This document shows, piece by piece, positions 16,636-25,101 of a stretch of DNA of 64,000 bases (its first letter is position 1; each line of letters begins with the position of its first letter). Source of the DNA: Mycolicibacterium neworleansense (GTDB lineage Bacteria; Actinomycetota; Actinomycetes; Mycobacteriales; Mycobacteriaceae). The notes beneath the pieces were generated by a model. That model saw only the letters and a list, made by a program, of their open reading frames with translations, ran no database searches and was not told the DNA's origin. The DNA lies in assembly GCF_001245615.1 (NCBI RefSeq), contig NZ_CWKH01000002.1, positions 744,001 to 808,000 of the forward strand, read 5' to 3'. Made by a program: the position numbers and the translations under genes.

Positions 16636-17637
16636 ATGGTCATCACCGACGAGATCGATGTCGCCCAACTGGCGCTGCGCCAGTACGACATCGGGGCGGA
16701 TGCAACGCTGCGGTTGCTCAACCTGTCCGAGAATGCCACCTATCTCGTCGAGGATGCCGGTACCCAGTCCATCCTGCGGGTGCACCGGCAGGACTACCAC
16801 CAGCCCCACGAGATCGAATCCGAACTGGACTGGTTGCAGGCGTTGCGGACCGACAGCGATGTCACGGTGCCCACCGTGCTGCCGGCCCGCGACGGCCGGC
16901 GGCTGGTCACCGTCGACGGTGCCGAAACCGGTGGGGTCGCCCGCCACGTCGTTCACTTCGGCATGGTCGCCGGGGCCGAGCCCGACGAAGGAAAGTTGAC
17001 GCTCGACGACTTCCGCACGCTGGGCCGGATCACCGCTGCGCTGCACGATCATTCGCAGCGGTGGGAACGCCCGGCCGGGTTCGGCAGGTTCTCCTGGGAC
17101 TGGGAGCACAGCCTGGGCGCGGCACCGCGGTGGGGCCGCTGGCACGACGCCGAGGGCGTCGGCCCGGCCGAACAGCAGGTGCTCGAACGCGCCCAGCAGT
17201 TGCTGCACGACCGGCTACATGCCTACGGCACGGGACCCGAGGTCTACGGCCTGATCCACGCCGACCTGCGGCTGGCCAATCTGCTGGTTGACCCGGACCC
17301 CGCTGGATCGGGCATCACCGTCATCGACTTCGATGATTGTGGGTTCGGTTGGTATTTCTACGATTTCGGCACCGCGGTGTCGTTCATCGAAGACGACCCG
17401 GCGTTGCCGGAATGGCAGGATGCCTGGGTGAGCGGCTACCGCACCCGACGCGAACTGCCGTCCTCCGACGAGGACATGCTGGCCTCGTTCGTGCTGCTCC
17501 GCAGGTTGCTGCTGCTGGCCTGGATGGGCAGCCACAGCCACTCCAGGGAATCGGCCACCAAGGCCATCAGCTATGCCGCCGGCAGCTGTGAACTCGCCGA
17601 GCGCTACCTGCGCTCCAACGGCCTCAACTTGACCTGA
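16636..17637 (+). CDS. 1-amino-2-propanol kinase (aminoglycoside phosphotransferase family)
   Basis: The 333-residue APH-fold kinase has the Brenner motif HADLRLAN (His208, catalytic Asp210, Asn215) and the metal-binding IDFDD (Asp231). A kinase of this family in the M. smegmatis RMM locus has been reported to phosphorylate (S)-1-amino-2-propanol with ATP, and synteny makes this its orthologue. The phosphate ester would then go to the PLP lyase. No targeting helix is visible, so it may act outside the shell. Its ATG directly abuts the BMC-T stop. Confidence 0.9.
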   Translation: MVITDEIDVAQLALRQYDIGADATLRLLNLSENATYLVEDAGTQSILRVHRQDYHQPHEIESELDWLQALRTDSDVTVPTVLPARDGRRLVTVDGAETGGVARHVVHFGMVAGAEPDEGKLTLDDFRTLGRITAALHDHSQRWERPAGFGRFSWDWEHSLGAAPRWGRWHDAEGVGPAEQQVLERAQQLLHDRLHAYGTGPEVYGLIHADLRLANLLVDPDPAGSGITVIDFDDCGFGWYFYDFGTAVSFIEDDPALPEWQDAWVSGYRTRRELPSSDEDMLASFVLLRRLLLLAWMGSHSHSRESATKAISYAAGSCELAERYLRSNGLNLT

Positions 17638-17656
17638 CATTCAAAGGATCCCAATC

Positions 17657-18436
17657 ATGTTCGCATCGCTTCAGGGCCGCTCGGCCATCGTCACCGGCGG
17701 CAGCAAGGGCATCGGCCGCGGCATCGCCCAGACGTTCGCCAATGCCGGCGTGGACGTCCTCGTCACCGGACGCAATCAAGCCGACCTGGATGACGCGGTC
17801 GCCGCACTCGCCGACGCCCCGGGCCGGGTCAGCGCCCTGCGCGCGGACGTGACCAGCCCCGAAGACGCCCGCCAGGTGGTCAGCGCCGCCGTCGAGCGGC
17901 ACGGCGGCCTGGACATCGTCTGCGCCAATGCCGGCATCTTCCCCTCCGGCCGTCTGGAAGACCTCACCCCCGACGACATCGACCAGGTCCTGGCGGTGAA
18001 CTTCAAGGGCACCGTGTACATCGTGCAGGCCGCGCTCGCGGCGCTGACCGCAAGCGGGCGCGGACGCGTCGTCATCACGTCGTCGATCACCGGCCCGGTC
18101 ACCGGCTACCCCGGCTGGTCGCACTACGGTGCGTCCAAGGCCGCCCAGCTGGGCTTCCTGCGGACCGCGGCAATGGAACTGGCCCCGAAGAAAATCACCG
18201 TCAACGCTGTGCTGCCCGGCAACATCATCACCGAGGGCCTGGTCGAAATGGGCCAGGACTACATGGACCAAATGGCCTCGGCGGTGCCGGCCGGCCGACT
18301 CGGATCGGTCGCCGACATCGGCAACGCCGCGCTGTTCTTCGCCACCGACGAAGCCGCCTACATCACCGGGCAGTCGCTGGTCGTGGACGGCGGACAGATT
18401 CTGCCCGAATCTCATATGGCGATCGCTGAACTCTAG
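17657..18436 (+). CDS. 1-amino-2-propanol dehydrogenase (SDR family)
   Basis: The 259-residue classical SDR has TGGSKGIG at 13-20, NAG at 91-93, Ser142/Ser143 and YGASK with Tyr157 and Lys161. The orthologue in the M. smegmatis RMM locus is described as an S-(+)-1-amino-2-propanol dehydrogenase, interconverting aminoacetone and 1-amino-2-propanol with a nicotinamide cofactor. This links threonine-derived aminoacetone to the pathway and could recycle NADH made by the aldehyde dehydrogenase. It is the last enzyme gene of the operon, 19 nt after the kinase. Confidence 0.88.
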   Translation: MFASLQGRSAIVTGGSKGIGRGIAQTFANAGVDVLVTGRNQADLDDAVAALADAPGRVSALRADVTSPEDARQVVSAAVERHGGLDIVCANAGIFPSGRLEDLTPDDIDQVLAVNFKGTVYIVQAALAALTASGRGRVVITSSITGPVTGYPGWSHYGASKAAQLGFLRTAAMELAPKKITVNAVLPGNIITEGLVEMGQDYMDQMASAVPAGRLGSVADIGNAALFFATDEAAYITGQSLVVDGGQILPESHMAIAEL

Positions 18437-18452
18437 TTCAACCTGGATAGAA

Positions 18453-18465
18453 TTGGCTGTACCAA
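18453..18465. promoter_or_regulatory. Predicted GntR operator 2 (autoregulatory)
   Basis: TTGGCTGTACCAA has the same palindromic pattern as 11351-11363. It starts 20 nt before the regulator GTG and directly overlaps or follows a TAGAAT hexamer (18448-18453), so binding would block initiation. An AGGGGG RBS follows it. Confidence 0.7.
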
Positions 18466-18485
18466 TACACGGGCAGGGGGCCGGG

Positions 18486-19253
18486 GTGGCAGTTCACAGC
18501 GAGGAGTTACGCAGGCGCATCGTCGCCGACATCAACGCGGGCACCCCCGGCGCCAAACTGGGCAGTGAACGTGACCTAGCCGAGCAGTACGGCACCAGCC
18601 GCTCCAGCCTGCGCCAGGTGCTGGCCGCCCTGGAGGAAGCCGGGCTGGTGCACCGAGTGATCGGCCGGGCCGGGGGGATCTTCATCAGCCACGGGCAGGT
18701 GGAGCGACACCTCTCCGACGTCGTCGGCGTGCCGGCCTTCCTGGCCAACCAGGGCTACGTCGCGGGCACCCGCGTGCTCTCGACGCGCATCACCACCCCC
18801 GACGAAGCCACCCGTACCGCCTTGCGGCTGGATCCCGGCGACTACGTCATCGAGATCCAGCGGGTGCGGTTGGCCGACGGCTCCCCCATCTCGCTCGAGC
18901 ACGCCCAGTTCCCCGCAGATGCCTTCCCCGGCCTGCTCGATCAGCAACTGGGCGGCTCCCTCTACGAAATCCTGGAATCCCACTACGGTTTGGTCACCGG
19001 CCGGGCCGATGAGCGCATCGAGGCGGTCAGTGCCACCAGTAGCGAAGCCACCCTGCTGGGCATCAAACCCAAAGCCGCGCTGCTGTTGATCACCCGGGTC
19101 ACCTACGACCAGAACGGTTCTCCGTGCGAGTTCTCCCGGGACTTGTTCCGCGGGGACCGCACGGCACTGGCCGTCACGGCCAAGGGCAGCGGCATCGCCA
19201 CCCACGCCGATGCCAACACCGCATCGGTGACCCTGCAACGCCAGGCCGGCTGA
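18486..19253 (+). CDS. GntR-family regulator with UTRA domain, RMM locus
   Basis: I start this gene at GTG 18486, after the RBS AGGGGG; the frame is open further upstream but runs through the SDR gene. The 255-residue protein has a GntR winged helix (about 3-70; GSERDLAEQYGTSRSSLRQV) and a UTRA effector domain (about 85-240; IEIQRVRLADGSPISLEHAQ), making it HutC-type. It ends the microcompartment operon and has its own palindromic operator. It most likely represses the locus until the amine or a pathway product binds. Confidence 0.9.
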   Translation: MAVHSEELRRRIVADINAGTPGAKLGSERDLAEQYGTSRSSLRQVLAALEEAGLVHRVIGRAGGIFISHGQVERHLSDVVGVPAFLANQGYVAGTRVLSTRITTPDEATRTALRLDPGDYVIEIQRVRLADGSPISLEHAQFPADAFPGLLDQQLGGSLYEILESHYGLVTGRADERIEAVSATSSEATLLGIKPKAALLLITRVTYDQNGSPCEFSRDLFRGDRTALAVTAKGSGIATHADANTASVTLQRQAG

Positions 19254-19259
19254 GCCGGC

Positions 19260-19523
19260 TCAACGGACCACCGAGTAGAACGAGTCATCCCCCTGGTCTC
19301 CGTCGTCAGGGTTCTCGCGCTGCTCGGCAGTGCGCTTCGGTTGCTCAGGCTCTTCTGCGGCGAGCTTTCGCTCCAGTGTCTCCTCGGTATCGGCGCGGTC
19401 GGCGCCATGCCATTCCTCTGGCGGATCCACCACCTCATCGCCGTCGGCGTTGCCGACCTCGTCGGAATCGGTCGACTCACTCGGCGACAGGGTGTCATCC
19501 GGGCCGTTGTCGATATCGCTCAT
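19260..19523 (-). CDS. Small acidic disordered protein
   Basis: The 87-residue product is strongly acidic and low in hydrophobic residues: many Asp/Glu, with DTLSPSEST near the start and ETLERKLAAEEPE in the middle. This resembles small actinobacterial acidic proteins of the DUF5709 kind, though I cannot confirm the family. It converges on the GntR gene, with only 6 nt between the stops. It is probably intrinsically disordered; the function is unknown. The RBS is weak. Confidence 0.6.
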   Translation of the reverse strand: MSDIDNGPDDTLSPSESTDSDEVGNADGDEVVDPPEEWHGADRADTEETLERKLAAEEPEQPKRTAEQRENPDDGDQGDDSFYSVVR

Positions 19524-19573
19524 GGTGATGGGATGCCCGCAGCGTCACGCCCGGAAACCCGTCGGGACACCGA

Positions 19574-20557
19574 TCAGGCCGCGCCCTCGGCAGTCGCGGC
19601 GGTGACCCCTTTGACGAAGTCGCCCACGTAACCGATGGCCCTCCGGCCTTCGGGCAAGATGTCGGCCGCGAGCGGGAAGTCATGCACCTGGCCGCTCCAG
19701 ACGTGCAGCTCGCAGCGCGCGTGTGCGTCGGCCAGCCGCTCGGCCACCAGTTCCGAGTCCGCCAACAGCAATTCGTCGGCACCCACGTGGATCATCACCG
19801 GTGGCATGCCGGTGAGATCGGCGGTGGCCGGGTCGATCAGCGGCTCGGCATCACACCGATCCGGTTGACATTGGCTGCGGCGCACACATCGGGCGAACGC
19901 CGACAACGCCGCCCCGGTGAACATCGAGCATCGAGAGACGTTGCGATGAACCAGTTTTCGCGCAGGGTCGAGATCGATCAGCGGGGAGATGGCGGCCAGA
20001 CCGGCGGCCGGAACCACACCGTGGGCCAAGGACCTCAGCGCCGTCCCGAAGGCCAGGTATCCGCCGGCCGAGTCGCCCGCGATCACCGTCCGCTCCGCGC
20101 CATACCCCCGCCGCCGGAGCCAGGACAACCCGGCCAGGGCATCCTCGACGGCGTCGGCAAGACCGCACACGGGCAACATCCGGTATCCGACGTTGAGCAC
20201 CAGTGCGTCTGCCGCAGCGGACAATCGAGCAGCCAGAGCACGGTGGGTGTTGAGCCCACAGGTAAGAAACGCCCCACCGTGCAAGTACAGAATCGCGTTT
20301 CGCCCTGACGTTCCCGGTGCGCGCACCAGTTCGGCCGGACAGTTGGGCAGTGCCACGGGGCGCACCGAAGCGGACGAACGCGCCGGAACCAGACCGAAAA
20401 CACGATCGATGGAGTTGAGCGGCCACGCCAGGTCCGGCTGCAGTGCCCAGGCCCGGATCACGTTCTTCACCGCCAACCGACAGCCGAACTCCAGGGCCGC
20501 GGCCTCAAGGCTGCTTCTGCGATGCAATACCCGTTTAGCCGCGTACGCCCCGGTCAT
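19574..20557 (-). CDS. Alpha/beta-hydrolase, HSL-type esterase
   Basis: The 327-residue hydrolase has HGGA (93-96), nucleophile elbow GDSAGG (Ser163) and a C-terminal VHDFPL that supplies the catalytic histidine. I choose the ATG at 20557 because AGGAG lies 9 nt before it; an ATG three codons earlier abuts the RBS, and the open frame further upstream reads through the UdgX promoter region. It is divergent from udgX. Likely role: esterase or lipase of the Lip family; substrate unknown. Confidence 0.85.
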   Translation of the reverse strand: MTGAYAAKRVLHRRSSLEAAALEFGCRLAVKNVIRAWALQPDLAWPLNSIDRVFGLVPARSSASVRPVALPNCPAELVRAPGTSGRNAILYLHGGAFLTCGLNTHRALAARLSAAADALVLNVGYRMLPVCGLADAVEDALAGLSWLRRRGYGAERTVIAGDSAGGYLAFGTALRSLAHGVVPAAGLAAISPLIDLDPARKLVHRNVSRCSMFTGAALSAFARCVRRSQCQPDRCDAEPLIDPATADLTGMPPVMIHVGADELLLADSELVAERLADAHARCELHVWSGQVHDFPLAADILPEGRRAIGYVGDFVKGVTAATAEGAA

Positions 20558-20635
20558 GTCGATCATCTCCTGTTGTTGCCCGCCGAATACCCGCGCTGCG
20601 CGTGGCAAAACGATCGATATGGGTATCCACAGGAA

Positions 20636-21337
20636 ATGAACAGCGCAGCGCCGTTCGTGCCCGAAACACATCAGCTGTCCGAGCTGGCCAAGGCGGCACG
20701 GCACTGTAAGGGATGTCCGTTGTATCAGGACGCCACGCAAACCGTTTTCGGGTCAGGGCGGCCATCGGCCCGCATGATGTTGATCGGTGAGCAGCCGGGC
20801 GACCGGGAGGACCGGGCCGGAGCCCCCTTCGTCGGTCCTGCCGGGCGCGTCTTGGACAAAGCCTTGGCCGCAGCCGAAATCGACCGCGCCGAGCTTTACC
20901 TGACCAACGCCGTCAAGCATTTCAAGTTCACCACCAACGAACGGGGCAAGCGCCGTATCCACAAGACGCCCAGCCGAACTGAGGTGGAGGCATGCCGGCC
21001 GTGGATCCTGGCCGAATTGGACACCATCGCCCCGGAAGTCGTCGTCCTGCTGGGCGCGACCGCCGCCAAATCCCTTCTCGGAAACGACTTTCGGGTGACG
21101 CGCCATCGGGGAGAGGTCCTGCACTCCACAGGCTTGGTGTCCGAGGGGGATCCGGCACTGGTCGCCACGATTCACCCGTCGGCTGTGTTGCGCGGACCGT
21201 CAGAGAGCCGTGACGAAGCCTTCGACGGACTGGTCGCCGACCTTCGCATCGCCTACGCGACGACGCGAACCGTGCGCAGCGAAGGATCGGCGGGGTCCGG
21301 TACGTTCATCCCGGCCGAAAGCCCCGTCCGTAGGTAG
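20636..21337 (+). CDS. udgX: UdgX, uracil-DNA glycosylase superfamily protein that binds uracil-DNA covalently
   Basis: The 233-residue protein has the family 4-like motif GEQPGDRED (51-59), Cys24 and Cys27 (CKGC) and Cys120 for an Fe-S cluster, and the UdgX-specific loop KRRIHK with His109, the residue known in M. smegmatis UdgX to bond covalently to the abasic site after uracil removal. The motif HPSAVLR appears near the end. In place of a further cluster cysteine there is KHF (His95). The last 28 or so residues run antisense into the decarboxylase gene and look like a non-conserved tail. Confidence 0.93.
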   Translation: MNSAAPFVPETHQLSELAKAARHCKGCPLYQDATQTVFGSGRPSARMMLIGEQPGDREDRAGAPFVGPAGRVLDKALAAAEIDRAELYLTNAVKHFKFTTNERGKRRIHKTPSRTEVEACRPWILAELDTIAPEVVVLLGATAAKSLLGNDFRVTRHRGEVLHSTGLVSEGDPALVATIHPSAVLRGPSESRDEAFDGLVADLRIAYATTRTVRSEGSAGSGTFIPAESPVRR

Positions 21338-22716
21338 TCCAGGACCGGCTGGTTGATCCGTTCCCCGGGCACCACCGCGGGAATCCCCGGTGGGTACGGG
21401 GTGATCTGCTCGGCGGAAATCCGGCCGGATGCCTGCTCGACCGGTATGTCCTCGACCGGCCCGAAAAACGCGTCCCGGGGCGCCATCACGCTCTCCAGTT
21501 CCAGCTCGTCGGGGGTGGGAAGGTCGACGCGTGGCGGCGGGTCGAAATCGTGGGCGGCCTTGCGCCACAGCTTGAGTGCCTCGACCAATCGCCCCGCGGT
21601 GTCCGAACCATCGGCCAGCGACATGGTGGCCAGGACCCGGCGATGGTCGGTCATCCCCAGATCGAGCTGGCAGTACTCCCGCAACCAGTCCGAGGCCTGG
21701 TATCCCGAGGTGCCCGTCGCCGACACGTCGATCAGTACCTGCAGGCGATCCAGGTCGTGTGAGGCCTGATTACCCAGCAGTTCCTCGTCGAGGACCTCGA
21801 TGTCGTCGATCTCCTCGATCTCCCGCCGGGTGGCGTCGGCCAAATCCAGTGCAGCACCCATCAACTCATGCCCGTGCTGGACCATCTGCCGCCGCCAGCC
21901 GTCGATAGCGCTGTACACCAGCACATTCGGGCTGGTCGTCATGAGCAGGTCGGCGCACGCGGACAACCGGTTCTCGTCCACCAGATCGCCCTGCAGATGA
22001 AACACCGAACCCTGCTCGAAACCGGCACCCATCTTGTGGACGCTCACCACGCACACGTCCGCGCCGGCATTCATCGCCCAGGTCGGCAGGTCTTCGTGGA
22101 AGGGCAGGTGGGCACCCCAGGCTTCGTCGACGATCAGCGGCTTGCCCCGGGCGTGGCAGACATCGGCGATGCCCTTGATGTCGGCACACGTGCCGTATGG
22201 GCTGGGGCTGACGATCAGCGCCGCCGCGGCGTCCGGGTGGCGCTGCCAGGCCTGCTCGACCTGCTGCGGGGACGGCGGGTGCGAGACGTGCCGCTCGGCG
22301 TCCCACTGCGGAGTGATCCAGCGCGGCGTCAAACCCGAGAAGATCAGCCCGGCCACCACCGATTTGTGGCTGTCCCGGCTGAGCAGCAGGCTGCCGTCGC
22401 ACCCGGCGACGGCCATCATCGCGGCCTTTACCGACAGCGAACTGCCGCACGTCGAGAACCACGCCACCCTCGCGCCCACCGCCTCGGCCATCAAATCCTC
22501 GGCCTTCCTGAGGTAGCCGTTGCTCATCCGCCGGTCGTCGAGCCCGCCGCTGGCCAGGATGTCGCTGAGGAACGGCTCGCGCCCCAGTACCTGCAGCACC
22601 CGCTCATCGACACCACGGCCCTGTCTATGCCCCGGCGGCGAGAAGCCGTACCGGTTCGAATTGTGGTACTCGTGCAGCGCGTCAAGCAGCGGTGCCGCGC
22701 CCTGATCGCCCGTCAT
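21253..22716 (-). CDS. Orn/Lys/Arg decarboxylase family PLP enzyme
   Basis: The 487-residue fold-type I enzyme has SPPGHRQG at 26-33, VDEAWGAH (196-203) and Lys228 in SVHKMGAG binding PLP. It resembles the short lysine/arginine/ornithine decarboxylases of Gram-positives rather than the 700-residue enterobacterial ones. The C-terminus (about 430-487) matches the usual small domain. It is the last gene of a leftward operon and overlaps the MFS gene by 35 nt and udgX (convergent) by 85 nt. Probable product: a diamine or agmatine; the exact substrate is not shown. Confidence 0.88.
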   Translation of the reverse strand: MTGDQGAAPLLDALHEYHNSNRYGFSPPGHRQGRGVDERVLQVLGREPFLSDILASGGLDDRRMSNGYLRKAEDLMAEAVGARVAWFSTCGSSLSVKAAMMAVAGCDGSLLLSRDSHKSVVAGLIFSGLTPRWITPQWDAERHVSHPPSPQQVEQAWQRHPDAAAALIVSPSPYGTCADIKGIADVCHARGKPLIVDEAWGAHLPFHEDLPTWAMNAGADVCVVSVHKMGAGFEQGSVFHLQGDLVDENRLSACADLLMTTSPNVLVYSAIDGWRRQMVQHGHELMGAALDLADATRREIEEIDDIEVLDEELLGNQASHDLDRLQVLIDVSATGTSGYQASDWLREYCQLDLGMTDHRRVLATMSLADGSDTAGRLVEALKLWRKAAHDFDPPPRVDLPTPDELELESVMAPRDAFFGPVEDIPVEQASGRISAEQITPYPPGIPAVVPGERINQPVLDYLRTGLSAGMNVPDPADPSLRTVRVVA

Positions 22717-23827
22717 GCCGGGTGAGTACCCACATCAGCGCGATGCCCACACACGCGGCCGTCATCACACCGAAGGCTGTCGAGAACGAGAACGATGTGG
22801 CCAGGGCACCGACGGCCAGAGAACCCAGGCCGGTACCCGCATCGAACCCGACGTTCCAGGCCACACTGACCGCGCCGCGCGCATGCTCGCCGGTCGCGGC
22901 GAACGCCTGGACCAGGGTGAGATTCTGCAGCGCACCATAGGCGGTGCCGAGCAGTGCACAGCCGATCACCACGACGTATCCGCCGACGCCGATACCCGCG
23001 GCGATGACCGCCAGACCGACCGCACCCACCGCCAGCATCGGCGCGATGAACCTCGCCGCACCGTGACGATCGGCAACCCCGCCGACCAGCCAGCGGGCCA
23101 GCGCCGCCGTGCCGGTCATCGCCAGCAGCGCCCCCAGCGCTGTCGTCGCACCACCCAGCTGGGGTGCGAACGTGAGGATTCCACCGCCGGCCGCGGTGAT
23201 CACCACGAGCGCAGCGATCGGACCGACCAGCCCGCGCGCCCCGTCGAGACGATCCGAATGCGGCTCGTGTACCAGAGTCGGCGCCGGCCGGGTGAACGCC
23301 AGCGGGACCGCCAGCAGAGGGACGCCGGCCAACACGAACACCCACTGATACCCGACGTTCTCGGCCAGCCACGGCGCCAGCGGCGTCAACACGAATTGCG
23401 GTGCCGCGATGGACAACCCGTACGCTCCGATCGCACGTCCGCGACGCTCCTGCGGAATCAGGGCAGCGATACCCCGGACACTGCATACCGTGAGGATGCC
23501 GAAACCCAACCCCCGCAGCGCCGCCAGAAGCAATACCTGCCACAGGGATCCGGTCGGCAAGTGCAGCAGCGCCGGTATCCCCAGTAGCACGAGCCCGAGC
23601 GCCTGCGTGGCCGCCCAACCGGCCCGCCGCAGCAGCCGTCCGACCAACAGTTGCGCGATGACGGTGAACAGCATGAGCACGCTGTTGACCGCTCCGGCGC
23701 CCAGGTTGTCGGCACCGATCTGCACCGCCCACATCGGAGCCACCGGCAGCAGCAGCGAAAAGCCGGCGAAACCCAATGCCGCACACGCCAACAACGCCGG
23801 CATGCCCGGCACCCGCCACACACTCAC
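22682..23827 (-). CDS. MFS transporter
   Basis: The 381-residue protein has about 12 hydrophobic segments, with GRLLRRAGW in the loop 2-3 position and PQERRGRAIGAYG in the central region, as in major facilitator exporters. GTG start overlaps the amidohydrolase stop (GTGA). Its place directly before the decarboxylase in the operon suggests export or import of the amine or a precursor, but this is inference. Confidence 0.85.
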   Translation of the reverse strand: MSVWRVPGMPALLACAALGFAGFSLLLPVAPMWAVQIGADNLGAGAVNSVLMLFTVIAQLLVGRLLRRAGWAATQALGLVLLGIPALLHLPTGSLWQVLLLAALRGLGFGILTVCSVRGIAALIPQERRGRAIGAYGLSIAAPQFVLTPLAPWLAENVGYQWVFVLAGVPLLAVPLAFTRPAPTLVHEPHSDRLDGARGLVGPIAALVVITAAGGGILTFAPQLGGATTALGALLAMTGTAALARWLVGGVADRHGAARFIAPMLAVGAVGLAVIAAGIGVGGYVVVIGCALLGTAYGALQNLTLVQAFAATGEHARGAVSVAWNVGFDAGTGLGSLAVGALATSFSFSTAFGVMTAACVGIALMWVLTRHDGRSGRGTAA

Positions 23828-25101
23828 CGTTCGAACACCACCGAACCGCCGACGATGGTGGCGGCCACCAGATCAGCGTCGAGGGCATCGACCACCCGCT
23901 GTGGCGAACCCGCCAGCAGGCACAGGTCACCGGGCTCACCGCAGGCGATGCGCCGTGGCCTGGACGGATTTTCGGCGCTGCCCAGGAACATGGCCAGTGC
24001 ACGCCGCCCCGATATCCGCTCGACCGGGTTGAGCACCACACCACGCGGCGTACGACGGTGCACCGCCGCCCGCATCGCGGCCCACGGGTCAGGGGCGCCG
24101 AACGGCGCATCGGTGGACAACGCAACCGGCACCCCCGCGGCGAGCAGGGTGGCCAGCCGCCACAACTGACCATGCTCGGCGGCGGGCACGTCCGTGCGGT
24201 ACTGGTCACCCCGCTCGGCCACGAAGTTGGGCTGGGTTACCACCGTGACGCCGAGGGCGACGAGATCGGCGATGCAGTCCTGCGGCACGATCGCCGCATG
24301 CTCGATCCGGTCTGCGGGATGGCCGCCCGCCGCGCCCAGTGCGGCGATGGTGACGACGAGTTGTGCCGCGGTCACGCAGTGCACGGCCACCGGTTCACCA
24401 GCGCGGTGCCGCTGCGCGATCCAGGCCGTCAACGCGTCCAGGTCGAGCGCGTCATCGTGCAGGATCCGTTTGCCCGGGGCCAGGCAGTGCACGCGTTGGA
24501 GCAAGCCTTCGGGCCGGTCAGCGGGCTGCAGGTCAGGCGTGGCGTCGGTGAGACCGGTGACGCCGTATCCGGCGAGCCGGGCGCTGAACTCCCTGACCGC
24601 TGCGGGCCGGCGCTCCAGGGCCTCCGACCACGTCCGGTCCGCGCTGCGCAGACGCCCGTCGGGATGGTCGCGCAGACCCAGGGCCGCCAGGCCCGCCGAG
24701 TTCACCGTCCACAACACGCCGCTCCGGTGTTGCACGCGCACCGGGACATCGGGGACCAATCGATCCAGTGCGTGCCGGTCCAGCGGACCGGCCACCGCTT
24801 CGTGATAGCCGACGGCGCGGATCCAACCGTCGCTTCCGGTGACCGCGGCGGTCAACACGCCGGCAAGCGCGGCCTCATCGGCCACCTCGGCGGGGCCGAC
24901 CCGGATCGAATCCTGTTCAGCTGCAGCCGAGTACACGTGCAGATGATGATCGTGCAACCCGGGTATCACCGTGCCGAAGGCCGCATCGAGTACCTGCTCG
25001 CCGGGTTTGGCCGACAGTGATTCCGCGACGTCCTCGATGGTGGCGCCGACGCGGATGTCGGACACCGTCCCGTCGAGCATCGTCGCGCGGCGGATCAGCA
25101 T
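23824..25101 (-). CDS. Amidohydrolase (YtcJ-like)
   Basis: The 425-residue metal-dependent hydrolase has PGLHDHHLHV (first metal motif), a middle His in VAVHCVT, HPADRIEHA, and LSTDAPFGAPDPW, which gives the terminal aspartate. This is the Amidohydro_3 layout. Family members cleave C-N bonds of cyclic or N-acyl substrates in the cytoplasm. It overlaps the CoA-transferase gene by 7 nt and the MFS gene by 4 nt, so expression is coupled. The substrate is unknown. Confidence 0.85.
   Translation of the reverse strand: MLIRRATMLDGTVSDIRVGATIEDVAESLSAKPGEQVLDAAFGTVIPGLHDHHLHVYSAAAEQDSIRVGPAEVADEAALAGVLTAAVTGSDGWIRAVGYHEAVAGPLDRHALDRLVPDVPVRVQHRSGVLWTVNSAGLAALGLRDHPDGRLRSADRTWSEALERRPAAVREFSARLAGYGVTGLTDATPDLQPADRPEGLLQRVHCLAPGKRILHDDALDLDALTAWIAQRHRAGEPVAVHCVTAAQLVVTIAALGAAGGHPADRIEHAAIVPQDCIADLVALGVTVVTQPNFVAERGDQYRTDVPAAEHGQLWRLATLLAAGVPVALSTDAPFGAPDPWAAMRAAVHRRTPRGVVLNPVERISGRRALAMFLGSAENPSRPRRIACGEPGDLCLLAGSPQRVVDALDADLVAATIVGGSVVFER

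Noticed and set aside
19245..19259. GCCGGCT-G-AGCCGGC inverted repeat at the GntR stop
   Set aside because: One-base loop cannot fold as a hairpin of that length and it overlaps both convergent stop codons; probably chance in GC-rich DNA.
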